From assembly GCF_019649055.1 (NCBI RefSeq), contig NW_026570253.1, positions 682,001-746,000 on the forward strand: a stretch of DNA of 64,000 nt, read 5' to 3'. The stretch's first letter is position 1. Each line of letters opens with the position of its first letter. The stretch comes from Paramacrobiotus metropolitanus (Eukaryota; Tardigrada; Eutardigrada; Parachela; Macrobiotidae). Made by a program: the position numbers and the translations under genes. Below the pieces are notes generated by a model that saw only the letters and a program-made list of their open reading frames with translations, searched no databases and was not told where the DNA came from. Positions 21,271 through 34,551 of this stretch are shown piece after piece.

Positions 21271-24200
21271 ATGAGCCAGGACAAGTTCCAAGAGGAGTCG
21301 CGGTCAGCCGCGACGACCGTGGAACAGTCGTTGTTGGAGCCGCGGGTGACGTTTAATCTGTCGGACAACGGCAGCCACGCCGAGACGGAGGAGGCCGTCC
21401 AGCATACGGGGCACGACCGGGAATCGGAGGAGCGCGAAGACGTGAAGGAATGCGGGATTGGCACTTGCCGGCCTGTTTGTCTTCAGGGCTCGTGTGCTTC
21501 CATTAAGAGTTTCACCTTCTTCTGTTCGGTGCTGGTTACTGTGCAGGTAATACACACTGACAATTTCTAATTATTTGAACAGATTACTATACTTATAATA
21601 CAATATGCATGTACTGGATTAACCGATTATCATTTTTAATGCAGCGATTGGATGGGGCTAAACTGCATAAGAATGTATAAAATTAGTAATTAAAGGACAC
21701 AAATTAGACGCATCGAAGTTAAGCTCTGCAGCTGTAACTTCTTTTGTGGTGGGCTAATTGAAAATCACCGTAAATTACGTATTAGTACAATAAATAATTA
21801 ACAGAAATGAATTTATGCAATAAATGTGTTTCAGTTGTGCCTCGCTTTCGTATTTCTCGGCTGAAACTTAATGATGCCTTTTACTGCGAGTGTGCTCACA
21901 AATACCGCAACAATAAGTGCGAACAGTATTCAGGAATTCTTTAGAAATCCTTTTGTCCATAAGTTTGGATATTAGGGATAGCCTATGCCAGATAGATGAT
22001 TAATACTTTAACAGCCCTGATCTTAAAAAATACCAAGTAACAAAGCCCATATGTCCATAGCGATTTATACAAATTATAGTTTACTGTTTCATTACCTGAA
22101 ATCAGTTGCCATTTCTTAAAATAGCGATTTGTTCAAATGTATTATTTTTTACTAATAATAAGGACTGTAACACAATCAGGTTATCTGAATATTAGCTCGT
22201 TCGACATGTTCTGATAGATAGGTATTAGGTAGTAAATAAGCTTATGTCATTAAGAACATAATTATTATTAAGTAAACATAATGCGCCGCAAATAACATTT
22301 ACGTGTGCAGGGTATTTTAAGCGGCGGCTATCTTCCGTCTGTGATTTCCACGCTGGAAAAGCGCTACGACATTCGCAGTGGTCTTTCATCCATCATCCCC
22401 TCCTCATACGAAATGGGCAACCTGTTCACGGTGATGTTCGTCTCCTATCTGGGCACCCGTCGGCATATTCCCCTGTGGATGGGTGTAGGAGTGCTGGTGA
22501 TGGCTAGCGGGAGTTTCCTCTTCTCTGTGCCGCACTTTATGACGGGCGCCTATCACGGCGGCAGTGTTAATCTGGAGAAGGGAAATTTCAGTGATTTGAT
22601 CCAGGATACCATCTGTCAGCCAACGGTGCCCAGCCGGGTGGGCTCGGAGGCCCTGGTGGCGTTGAACACCTTTCAGCAGAATCTCCATCTCAAGAAGGAA
22701 AACGTCTTCTGCAATTCCAAGACGGGACATTTGAACTCAAACAACGCACTGTACATGTTCATCTTCGTCAGTGCTCAGGTGTTGATGGGAAGTGGCGGTA
22801 AGGAGTAACAGCATATAGCACTGACGTGAGATTGAAAATAGAACTTAAATTACCGGTGACCTTTGGTTTCAGGTTCGCCAATTTTTACTCTCGGTAAGTG
22901 ATACGACTGCTCTTCGTTTGGTTGTTTACGAAAAATTGAATAAGGAATAATTATTATGCTTCCAGTTGTTAATATCGTTTACTTGTTAGGAGTTTCTCGA
23001 TTTCTTAGGTGTATGCTTTCATCGCCTTTACAGTGTTGTATAGTTTATTTCTGTTACATTGGCTGCGAGTACAGCCATGGACATTGTACTTGTACAACAG
23101 TTGTAAATTGATTGCTTACGATACAGGGAAATTAAGTAATTACAGTACTTTTACGTTTGTATACTTGTTCATTCTTATTGTCCAAATTCGTCTGTAGTTC
23201 TACAACATTGATTTTGTTATTTCCGGTATTCACGGTAGCGAGGCACTGTATAACGAAACGTCGCTCTGGCTAACACGACGAAGTGCTTAAATCTCTAACG
23301 TATTTTGGTGGTCGAGATCGATTATTTTGGTCTTCGATCATAAAACTTGAGTTAACTCATCGCAAGAAGTGTGTAATCTGATCGATTGCAGGGGTCGATA
23401 GTGCACAATGTTTACATTATGCTAGTCCTGGCTGATTAATACGGTACATTGGCCGTAATGGCGATAAAAGCATCGCCAAAAAAGATTAAAAAATGATAAT
23501 TTAATGAATCAGCTTTAGACATCAATCGGCATACATTTTTTTGTAAAAAGATGCGAAAGCATTTATTTATTAGCATAAAGTGCAGGGAAAATTTGCTTAT
23601 TGATAATCGGCAATCACTGTGGTGCGTCCGAGTTATTACCGAATTGTGTTTGGATTTCACGGACGATGTCACATTCACGTTGTGTGTTCCGGCTGGCCGG
23701 CAGATGGATGACGATTTTGCGGGAATTCCCAGCAGACACCGAGTGTGTTCATGATGTCATATCTGTTTTAGGATCTACTTACATCGACGATCACGTCAAG
23801 AAGGAGAGTTCTGCGTTATATTTAGGTAATCTGACATTTAGGAGAAGAATGGTCTTTATTACAATAATTTTTTGGATTCACTGCTGTCTGCGGTTCTTAT
23901 TGCCAATGAAACTTGATAAGGAGTAGAATTGTTTTCTACTTCACCTAAACATTTCTGTTAGAACGGGGTTTGGGCGCAGACAGTGAATTTGAATATTTTT
24001 GCTTGTTTGGTGTTTTTGTAAAATTTTGTCTATTTTTTCCAAACTTTATAGTTTGTACAGGGTATCTTCATATGTTCACAAACGCTCTCCTGATACTTAA
24101 AATTACAGCATTTTTGATGTCTTTGCTGTAGGTTGCATGTACACCATGATTGCATTGGGGTAAGTTAAAGCAGCACGCAATATTAAGGAAATGAAGCGTT

Positions 24201-27200
24201 TTATTTGGTAGTTATAAAAGCAGGAATGTTTCCCTGCAGACCGGTATTGGGATTTCTGCTGGGTGGTTTCCTCTTGCGCATCCATGTGGATACATTGTAC
24301 TTTGATGAAAAGACGTTCAAATTGGACATTAGTTCTCCGAACTGGATTGGCGCATGGTGGGGTGAGTGGCAGACTAAGAGGGAGCGAGTGACCTTTCGTG
24401 CAATGCTTTTGCGGTGCAGTGCATATTAACAGTTGTTGCACTGCTTTGAACATCCTCTTTCTACACGATCTAATCGGTTGGCATATGTTCACATCTTCGA
24501 GGGAGTAAAAGTGAAGAAAAGAGCCCATATTGCTGTATCGATTTTTGCGGTTGACATTGATTTCTTCTATTTATACATATGGAAAGGAACAGCGAGCTCG
24601 TAATGCTGGGTTGTAAGCGCTCGTATTTATTGATTGTTTGTTATATTAACGATGGTAAACTGCTACGCGGCCGTGAAAGATTTGGCATTGAAAAGAGATT
24701 TTGATTGCTGGATTACTTTGCCTTTGATATGAAAACGGCCCCAAAAGAATGGGTGCATTTGACTGTACATGCGCGTGTACACTGACGCACTTTTCCCGAA
24801 AACGGTAATACGGCAATTTCCGGTGTGCGTTGTCCAACATTCCCTCGATGCAATGCATCCTGCATCCCAAATTAGTGGTCAGAGCGTGCGTAGAGCTCAG
24901 TAATTGCATAATCTGCATATGTTGCACTGACTTGTAAATGCATTCTGCATAACTGTATAAGCACCGGAAATTAAGCACGCTTTGTTTGTACGTAAATAAG
25001 AAAGAATAATTAATAACGGTTTCTAAAAATATTCTGATATAATTACAGGTGAGCTCGTGTTCTAGGTTCCATTTTTATCAGTAATCATGGGAGAATAATG
25101 AAAAATATCTTCTAGAAATACCCTGATATGATTACAGGTGGTTTCGTATTCTGCGGTTTCATCCTACTCAGCATCGCCATTCCCTTCTTCGCCTTCCCGA
25201 AATCACTGTCCCGGGAGAAAGCCAAACTAACGTTGGCCGATAAACCAGACAGGACTAACGATAGTTTTGCGAGTCTGGCAGATCGTGCCGGCGACGCAAC
25301 CGAAACCGAGAAGGATTACGGGAAGAGTCTTAAAGGCAAGGGGACATATTCATCGCAGGTTGGACAGCTATCGACCACGTTAGCTTGTTGTAGGCATGCC
25401 GCGAGCTCTTTGGAAACTACTCTCCAATCCTATCTACATTGTGACGTGTCTAGGCGCCTGTATGGAGCTGTTCATTGTGTCCGGGTTCTGTGTCTTCCTT
25501 CCGAAATATCTGGAGACGCAGTTCAATGTCAGCAAAGCCGACGCAAATGTGCTGATAGGTAGGCGGATCACTTTTGAAGGATGTGGGGCTTAATTCACAC
25601 GCCCTGTCTAATCGGGTTTACGCGCAATCAGCTCCGGCCAAGGGTGTACGTTGGTGTACGGCATTGTGGGCTGCAGCTATGATAATGATCGGTCGGGCTG
25701 TTGATCGCTCTCTTGAGATTGAATATTACTGACGTATCCTGAGTTGCCCTCGATTGGCCATGATTATTACGAAGGAAATGCTTTTTTCCTGACAGTGCTT
25801 TTCAAGAGTGTTCCCTTCAATCCGAAAAGAGCAACAATAGTCGGAAATGTTTCGTATTTTTTGTTTATTTATAATCTTGTTTATCATGAAGATTAATTGT
25901 TATTCTGGTGGTCAACTGTATACAGAAGAAGCGTGATGAGAATTTGCCTGACCTTTTGAGTTTTAATTATTTTAGGCGGAATTGCGATGCCTGGTGCTTG
26001 TATTGGAATTTGGGTGGGCGGATGGTTACTGAAGAAGCTGCAGTTGCAACCCATCGGAGCCGTGAGATTGTTAATTATGTGCAATCTGATCTCCTTGTCC
26101 ATGTTCTCGGCGCTCTTCATGTTCGGGTAAAAGATTTATATAGCTTCTTAGTCTGCAATGGTAGGCGTGACGCTTCCTGTATCAGCGGTTATTTAGCGCT
26201 GCATAAATTTCATGGAGACCGTAAATCTTGGCATAATAGTTACCGGTAACCGTTTTGCACGCTATGATAGTAACGAGTTATGACTATTCTTGTCCTGCGA
26301 AATTAGTTGTTTAATAATTTCAACATAGCCGCATACGCATGTGGGCTATTCTTGCTGAAGTCATAACTGGCACGGTTCTTAATTTTGGTTACTCGAATTC
26401 TTTGGGGTGTAACTTATTTTATTGCACCAGTTGTCTTGCAGTCATACTTACTGGGGATTTGGTGTTTGTTTCGTTTCTGTGTTACTTTCCCGAACTTATT
26501 CGTTCGAACTGTGTAAGAATTGATTTCCTTAGGTGTGACAACATCAAGATTGCCGGCGCCACAACGGTTTATCGGTACGTAAAATCGAGGGACCTTATAT
26601 GTCGCCCTTGGGGAAATTGAAAAACTGTTTACTTTCTCACACATACACAGCTCGCCGATGGTAATGGAAGGCCCGTTCCAAGTCAATCTGACATCGGCCT
26701 GCAACATGGGCTGCGGATGTTCGCAGAATGATCTGCAGCTGATCTGCGGCAGTGATGATCTGACGTATATCTCACCCTGTCATGCCGGATGCAAGCGATT
26801 CGCCCATGACAGCGGATTAAACAATCTCCAGGCCAACTTCTCCGATTGCTCGTGTATTGTCGACAGTATGAGCTCCCGCGCCAGTCCCTTACACGAAGTC
26901 TCCATTAAGCCCCTGGCCACCACCGGGGCGTGTCCGCGGGATCAGCAGTGCAATATGCTCATTCCATTTATTGTCCTGGTGTTTATTATGTCCTTCACGG
27001 TGTCCGTGGCGCAGATGCCTATTCTCATGCTGACTATGCGGTCGGTGGCGGTGGAAGAAAGGTCACTGGCTATTGGGCTTCAGTTTGTCTTCTTCCGCTT
27101 GCTAGGTACGATAATGAACTGGCGGTCGCACGAGAACTGCGATTATTCATTTTGATAATAATTTACGCAGTCTGTGAGGGTAGAAAATTTTTTGAGAAAG

Positions 27201-28064
27201 CTGAATATTGTTTTATTGCAGTCTCATTAGAAAGAACTTCTCTAAATTTGTTTTCTTGTTTGTACAGACTTTCAGTAGGTAATCACGAGATCATTCAAAC
27301 ATCAGTCACAGTTAGCTTTGCTGCACAATCCGTTCCACTTTTCCCGTATTTTTTTTAATGAAGACTGCGTCTGTGCAAAGTATTCACGAATTAGACCTTA
27401 CACTAAATACCATTTGGGGAATTTTAATGCTCTGTTTACTGGCGATTTCCAATATAACTGTCTGCAGTTTCTGCGCTTGCGTGATATTATGATGATAGTA
27501 TGTTTGTACTCTTTGTCTTCGGTACACTTGTGTTATTCCAGCATACGTCCCCGCGCCCATTGCTTTCGGGAATATCATTGACTCAGCATGCCTATTGTGG
27601 CGCTCCAGCGAATGCGGTGCGACATCTGGCGGTTGCTTGCTGTACGACATCGAGAATTTCCGCTACAAATACATCGGAATCGGCGCCGGGTTTAAAGTGG
27701 TCGCTCTGCTTCTGTTCACTCTGGTGTACTGGTTGATTCGGGAACGAGTTGAGTCCCAGCAACGAGAAGAACAGCGGAACACCGGCCTGCAGTTGCTGAC
27801 CATGGCCGATCTAATGACGCTGTCACTGACGTCCTTGAGCTGTACGGAGCATGGAGTAAGCTGTCGGGGACGATCTCAGAGGAAATGTGCCAAGCTGAAA
27901 CAGGTTAAAACAAGCTGAATCAAAACGTTCTAATGGTGTTAATAATTTTCATTCGGTCTTGCGGTTTCTGTTTTTAGGCGGCTAGTTTCAGCAGTCTTCC
28001 TGGGGATCTGACGAAAGTGGCCTATGCCAGTCGGGCGGAACATTTCAGGCCCAGTATCGTGTAA
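21271..28064 (+). CDS. Organic anion transporter polypeptide (SLCO/OATP) 1, 13 exons
   Basis: Twelve-helix solute carrier for large organic anions at the plasma membrane. Exons: 21271-21546, 22311-22797, 22873-22893 (21 nt), 23772-23825, 24132-24159 (28 nt), 24240-24361, 25138-25335, 25394-25558, 25976-26126, 26533-26574, 26651-27105, 27542-27903, 27978-28064. All phases close, giving 815 residues, somewhat longer than usual. Family signatures: PVLGFLLGG, PNWIGAWWGGF (OATP signature region), FLPKYLETQF, GGIAMPGACIG, and a Kazal-like extracellular loop with CNMGCGCS, CGSD and SPCHAGC. The cytoplasmic N-terminus (about 75 residues) and C-terminus are hydrophilic. The intron at 25336-25393 (58 bp) keeps frame only with a GC donor (GCAAGG). 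The substrate cannot be inferred. Confidence 0.93.
25049..25090 (+). pseudogene. Decayed duplicate of the 5' end of SLCO1 exon 7
   Basis: The acceptor region and first about 40 bases of exon 7 (from 25138) are present a second time about 90 bp upstream: both have TTCTA(A/G)AAATA, CTGATAT(A/G)ATTACAG, then GTG...TTCG/CTCG-TGTTCT/TATTCT. In the upstream copy the reading frame hits TAG six codons in, so it cannot replace exon 7. It is probably a partial tandem duplication in the intron that retains a good-looking acceptor. Confidence 0.5.
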
Positions 28065-30175
28065 TCGGAATCTAGGCGGAATTTCATGAACTGATTCGAT
28101 TTTTCCAGTTTTATCAGTGCTCATTCTCGCTGCCATCATGTCGTTTTGGTGTTCCTAGGATTTGCTGAGACGGCACATAAGTACTGCAAACGCCGGTTGT
28201 TGCCCGATTCCGATGAGACTTTGTTTTATGTGCGATTACCTATGGGAAGGATTGCTGTTTACTGTTTTATTTCTTTGTGATGCAAAATCGTATTGAAGGG
28301 ATAGATTTTATGCAGAGTTCGACCACGTATGATTGGTTTATGGTTGGGAATTAATTATTACCCGTTTGTGAATATAGAAGTATGGATAGACACAGTTGTT
28401 TTTTATTTTTACGTTTTTGGTTCTGTATATTTTATTGAGCACGTTTTAAATGAGAATAAATGCAATACATTGAAAGATTTATACGCAGTGCCAGTTGTTC
28501 CCTAAAGCTAAACCATGGACGTGCGTATGCGGCAGAACACCAGCTGTCAAATTCAAAGTTTTGAATCCTTGTTTTTTTGCGTTGTGGACCAGTTCAAACT
28601 GCAGATCTACGAGTTAGTAATGTTACTACGAGTTAATAATGTTACTGTGTATTACTGTTATATGTTCTTTGTATTCGAATGGACTACACTACAGAACAAT
28701 AACAGGTGATTTTCAATTTGCTACTACCAGAGGTTGATTTAACTGCAGGTGATTGATTCAGGTGAGGTGCTACAGGTGATTTCAAGTTTTTAAAATTCCA
28801 AATTGTGCTCCTACACCAGTTTATGAAAATTAATACAATCACGCACACTAAGTACAGTAATCTAAGATAATTATTATCATTTCTTTTATTGATTTACGGA
28901 CCGAAGTCCGGGGTCCCCCGATCGCTTTAGGACGCATTCGGTTTTTATGACCGCTCGCGCGCCATCGAGCCGCCGCCTTTATGATATTCTTAGGTTTCTT
29001 AAGTGCAGATGAAAGCACATCAGGTTTCCAAAGTCTGATTTCCCACGCTATTACTCCTTGGTGTCAGGTCATATTTTCTGCCAGCATCATAGTTTGTCGG
29101 ACGCGTGCCATGCTTTACATTAGACCTGTCATTGACATAAAAAATGGTACCCAAATTAACATTCTTTATGTTTCTGCAAAAATTATCAAATTAACATCGA
29201 CGAAAAACACCAACGCCAGCAGCATGTGCCGTTCATCTTCCGGCGTAAATTATTGTGTTTGACCCGTATCGCTCAAACCGTTATCAAGTTCCGCTTATCT
29301 ACTATCGTGTGCATGGTTATTTATAAAGGAAGTACTCACTACTCACGATGGTCAGGTGTAAGTACGTACGGTATCAAGTACAGCTGCAACCGTGTACTTA
29401 GTACTTATCACAGTTGTACGTTGTTGTTCAAAAATTACTTTAATACAGTACGTACTTAATAAATTAATTAGACTTACCACGGTTAAAAATAAACATGTTA
29501 CAGTCAATAGTTATAGATTTATTAGGATATTAATTTTAAGACGTGCATACGTTTGACTTTATCTGCGCAACCCGACCGGCGACACTCGCCGCCACAGCCA
29601 TACTTAACGCACTCACCAGTCAGCGCTGGTGATCCGAACTCAATACTGAATCATATCTACATACGGTACAGTCTACGGTACCTTTGCCGCTTGCATATTT
29701 TCCCATATTTTCATTTGCAATACTTCACACAATCGCATCCGCCGACGTAGAAGGACGCACTCCTCACCTCCACGGCAAAATTGGCCAAATATTTTGCTGT
29801 AACTAATCGTGAATGTTCCACCGATGCGATGTTACGTTTGTCTTATTATTTAATGTAAGCACTAAGCAGTAAGCTGACATTTTCTCTCTTTACGGGCCCG
29901 ATCTTCCAACAGGCTTCTAGGAGGAGGGGTCGTCTGGATGATTGAAAGTTGAAACTACTAGATGGTTTTCCTTTCCCATTGTACTATCGGAATAAAACCA
30001 TAAAGGGAATATTTGGGAACAGTCCGACAGGAATCACTGCCTTGTCGTTGTTGTTTTCGTTGGCGTGGTGGTGGTGTGTGCGTGGGGCAAACGTAGCGCC
30101 AGGGCCTGTTGCTTCGTCCTGTTGCCATTATTTTCAATACGTGCCTTTCTGGGAGAACTATTTGGAAGTCATTAA
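28065..30175. other. Intergenic between SLCO1 and the zinc transporter
   Basis: About 2.1 kb. No exon with family similarity was found on either strand. A GGACCGAAGTCC hairpin lies near 28898-28912 in a short GC-rich patch (28895-28978), and repeated GAGTTA(A/G)TAATGTTACT(A) units occur near 28610-28645. The 3' part should contain the promoter of the zinc transporter. Confidence 0.5.
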
Positions 30176-33100
30176 ATGGATCCTGGACACCGTTCGCACA
30201 ATGGCTCTGCACAATCCTTCAGTCAAGTGCCCGATGTGGCGGTGCTGAATCGGTGAGTTGCTGTACTGACAGTACTGTGTATGAAAAACATTTCAAGTGC
30301 AGGTACAAATTATGTGGTTAGTGTTAGGAGGGCCCGAGGGGTACGATCAGGCTGCCGTAGTCTGCGAGGAAAGAAAACCGAGTAGGGCAGTTTTCGAGAC
30401 GTGCCGCGGAAATGATCGCCTGTATGGAGGATTCGCAGAGATTGAGTCTTTCCGAAAGGTGCGCGGAACAACGCTGTCTCTTTTAGCGTTCTGTAGTCTG
30501 TGCTTTTATCACTATGTACTGTGTGGGAATTCCCTCTTAACATCTGCAAGTTGCAGATTACAATAAATTCTGTAATTTTGCTGCACATGGCAGGTTTCGC
30601 TAATGCGAATGTTCTCTTATCTAGTCTATTAACTCTAGCCGTAATATTGCGAAAATTACATTGAACCTTATTGCGAAATTGGCTAAATTTAAAATAAAAT
30701 TTTTTGCGCTATGCCTTGATTACCATAAAAAAATAGCAAGGAAAAATCGCTTGCTGAGTTTCTTCAAACCAAAACAAATCTGTTGATTGTCAGATTGTGT
30801 GAAGGAAAGCACAGAAAAGTTTTATTGGTTGTTGCCGATCGCAGTTAATATGGATTGGTCGAGCGGTTGCTCTGCTGCCGCTGTCTGCCTTCAGTCGTGT
30901 ATTGTAGTGTAGTGTAACGCTGACAAAAATTCATTCATAACTACGGGGCAGAGCAGTCAGCACTGGCAGCGACGGTGAATTGTGAATGCAGTTGTGGCTT
31001 TTTTTGCTTTGTGCAACGTTCCGCTGCGCGAGGATATGCTGCAGTCATACCTGCTAATTTTTGTACAATATTGTGTTCAACAGATTATTAGCACTCAACA
31101 ATCCTCATGTGTGAGGCCACTCGTTGCTCTGACGGAAATGACGTTCATCCGTTTTTTTTCCGAACAACTTTGATCATTATAGTGGAACGCACGACACCCT
31201 AAAGTTTCGCTGGTGTGTGCTTCTTTTCTGTAAACTTTGGTGGATTGCGCTAAAGAAGTAGACTTCACAATTGTTTGTGGTGAAGTTGAGTACAGAACCT
31301 TTGATTGAATCTGAATGAGAGCACACCAGTGGAATGGATTAATTTTTATTATGGTTCTTGAGATTAGCTAATCACTGAAAGCCTGAAAACTCAGTCTGGA
31401 AGACATTTGACCAGACTTCGTCGTTTGTCCCCCGTTTTTGTTATCAACGTCCCGTTTATCAGTTATGGTTCGCCTTCCCGATTCTGTAAGGCGGGCAGCA
31501 TCCAGACTGAGATTCTGGAATCGCAATCCCCCGCGGAATGCGGGCCACGTAAATACATCCATATTTACGATAAAGTAAGCTCTTCTTCTGGGCATTTTTT
31601 TTTAACCATCCAATCTCGGCATCCGATCTGACGGTGTGTAGCGTCAAATGTGGTGTGATGGCTGGGAAGAGGAACGTAGAAACTTGAATTTTCATCTTGT
31701 ATTTCTCGTACCGTGTATGAGCTCAGCCTCTGTCGTCTGCACGTCCCAAACAGGCTACTAGCGACGTTGAAAATTTCATCAGCAAGCGGAAGCCATGTAA
31801 ACCAGAACCTTAACCTGTAACCACATTAAAAATATTTGAGGATTTTCATGAGTTTTGAGCTAACAGTAATTTGGCCTTAAAAAAGCAGCGGTAATCGGAC
31901 ATTAAAGCCTCTGTGAATTACTGAATTGCACAAGTTTTGTATCTACACGTTTTGCAGTGGCGGAGGATATCGCAGTTTCACCGGATATCAAGGCGATCGC
32001 GATAACATATCGGTTTCGAGTCAGGAAAGCCTGGATCTGACACCCACCGCCGCCAATCCCCATGTGGACAGCATAAACAGCACCGGCAGTCACGAACACT
32101 GCCACTTCCCCGCCAACGCCCTAGACACATCCAAAGCGGCGCGGAAGAAGCTCATCATCGCGTCTGTACTGTGTCTTACCTTCATGATTGGCGAAATCGT
32201 CGGTAAATGGTAGTGTTTTGTGTGGAGAGGCATTTTCAGGCATGGTGTGATGACTGTAATCAGTCTTTTGATGAATAGCACCAAGATTTCATATTATCAG
32301 GCGTAAATCACATATATCGTGATATATGAGTATGCCAGATAAAATTATTCTTCGTTTGTGACGTTGTGGCTACGCCTTTCCGCACTCCTGAATAAGTTTT
32401 TATCATTGTATCCTCTAATCTGATCGTTCGCACATCCGGACTCAGGAGTGTTGGTTTTGGGAATGGTGTTTTATATTGTCGGCACGTACAATGTTCGGCA
32501 TAAGAGCGGTCATCTGTGCAGTTCCAACTAGGCTTTGCGGCCATTATAATTTTTTTTTGTTTTAAAGTTAGTCAGGAGATTTACTGTTCGGTTGCAGGGC
32601 CGAATTCTACTGGGTTTGCACCAAAGATTAGTTTGTTTATACTTTGTTCTTAGAAAATTTGTGTATTTGCAGGTGGATATGTTGCTGGAAGTTTGGCGGT
32701 TCTGACTGATGCTGCCCATTTATTAACGGACTTTGCCTCCTTTATGATTAGCTTATTTTCCTTGTGGTTAGGTGTGTGTTCTTTTCCTCACAGTTAGACT
32801 GTTGGCAAGTATTTCTGTTGACATTGATGGTTTTGGGCGTAGGTGCTCGGCCTGCCACGAAACGAATGAGCTTCGGGTGGTATCGAGCAGGTACAAAAGA
32901 GAAATGAATAATATACTCTTTTCTTGTACCGATCAAATAATGCGGATGCCTTTTGGCAGAGGTTATCGGTGCCTTAACGTCTGTGATAATGATATGGGTT
33001 ATTACGGGGATTTTGGTGTACGAAGCGGTGCAGAGGATTCGCACGGGAGATTATGAAATTAATGCCAGTGTGATGTTGATTACGGCGGGAGTTGGAGTGG

Positions 33101-34551
33101 CCTTCAATATCATGTAAGTCGCTTATTTGGCGGATATTTGTGATACAACACAGTGCAGTGGCTTATTTTAAAAAATGGTCTATTCTGTGAAAGACGTTTT
33201 AAAGGGTGGTATGTGGACTATATACTTAATTGTTCAGCTAATCGTAAGACCATGTGTTTATGTTGTATTGTTCGTGCAGAAGCTTTAATTTATCATTGTT
33301 TTAACTTTTTATGACCCTTTTTAGTAGTAATTTGGTGAATTTATTGTACAGCCATTAATAAACTTGCAGAATGGGCATTTCGCTGCATGATGTGGGCCAT
33401 CATCACGGGCATAGTCACGGCCACGATCATGGTCACAGCCACGGCGAGGAGGAGCACAGTCACGATCACGGCCATGATCATGATCATCACACCTCCTCGA
33501 CGAATCTGGTAGTGGAGTCGTCCAACGGCCATATTGGCGGGAATCCCGGTCAACCTGACAGTCATGCGCACAGCCATGGAACCAATATCAATGTGAGGGC
33601 AGCTTTTATCCATGTGGTGGGAGATCTCTTCCAGAGCGTCGGTGTGCTGATTGCCGCTTATATCATTTACTACAAAGTAGGTTTGGTTTTGTTGCGCAGA
33701 GAAGTGTTTGTCTTTTTAAATAACGCCAGGTGCTTGCGAAATATATAGGAGTTAGTGTAAAGAATTAACATTGAATGAAAATTAACATTGAAATTATTTT
33801 GGGCTTTTTACGTTAAACATTTTTTTTGCAGCCGGAATATCGCATTGTAGATCCAATCTGTACATTCCTGTTCTCCGTGTTGGTGCTCTTCACCACGGTG
33901 ACGATCATGCGCGAAACACTCAACGTCCTCATGGAGGGAATTCCACGGGGATTTGATTTCGACCGAGTGCGGGATTCCCTCCAGGAGATACCCGGTGTTA
34001 TTCGGATCCATAATTTGCGAATTTGGGCTTTGACAATGGACAAAGTCGCTGTTAGTGCCCATTTAGCAATAGGTAAGCATATTCGCTTGAATCTTATCTC
34101 CCAAATTACGTTACGAATGCGGAACATGAATTAAACAACTCCTTAGAAAAGTTTGATATTTGTTTACGTATTTTTTTGTCTTTGAATATGGTTTCCTTCT
34201 TTTTTTTTGTTTCTTTTATTCGCTGTAAGTCTTTTTTCCATTTTGGATTGACGACTGATTGATAACGTTTGCCTGCAGTTTGTTTAACCTCGTGACCTTT
34301 GCATTGACCGACAGGTTGTTTTATTGAAGCCGTCGTATAATGCGCGTGTCGCTGTGAATTAGTTATCTGTTAAAGGTAATTAAATGTGATAACAATTTGT
34401 CGCAGAGCCGACAGTCCAATCTCAAGAAGTCCTGCGCAGTGCACTGATTAAACTGCGCAAGCAGTTCAACATCCACGAATCCACACTGCAGATTGAAGAT
34501 TATCACCACATGATGGTGGACTGTGAAGGGTGTCGGGAGCCGCGCGACTGA
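30176..34551 (+). CDS. Zinc transporter, ZnT2/3/8-like cation diffusion facilitator, 8 exons
   Basis: Zn2+/H+ antiporter that loads zinc into vesicles. Exons 30176-30252, 31958-32202, 32673-32771, 32843-32890, 32960-33113, 33370-33676, 33832-34072, 34406-34551; phases close, 438 residues. Hallmarks: an N-terminal HCH motif (HEHCHF), [19 protein letters not shown] (TM1), [10 protein letters not shown] in TM2 with the HxxxD metal site, [11 protein letters not shown] between TM2 and TM3, a His-rich cytosolic loop between TM4 and TM5 (33390-33500), [16 protein letters not shown] in TM5 with the second HxxxD site, and a C-terminal CxxC (CEGC) typical of the ZnT2/3/4/8 group. The first exon ([10 protein letters not shown]...) was chosen because it starts with an ATG and ends in the required phase 2 at a strong GTGAGT donor. 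Confidence 0.92.

Noticed and set aside
28895..28978. GC-rich hairpin patch as a possible structured RNA gene
   Set aside because: One short stem only; no similarity to tRNA, snRNA or histone stem-loop is recognisable.
31407..31575. Candidate first exon of the zinc transporter ending in GTAAGC
   Set aside because: Its open frame ends in phase 0, while the next exon needs phase 2. The exon at 30176-30252 has an ATG and the right phase.
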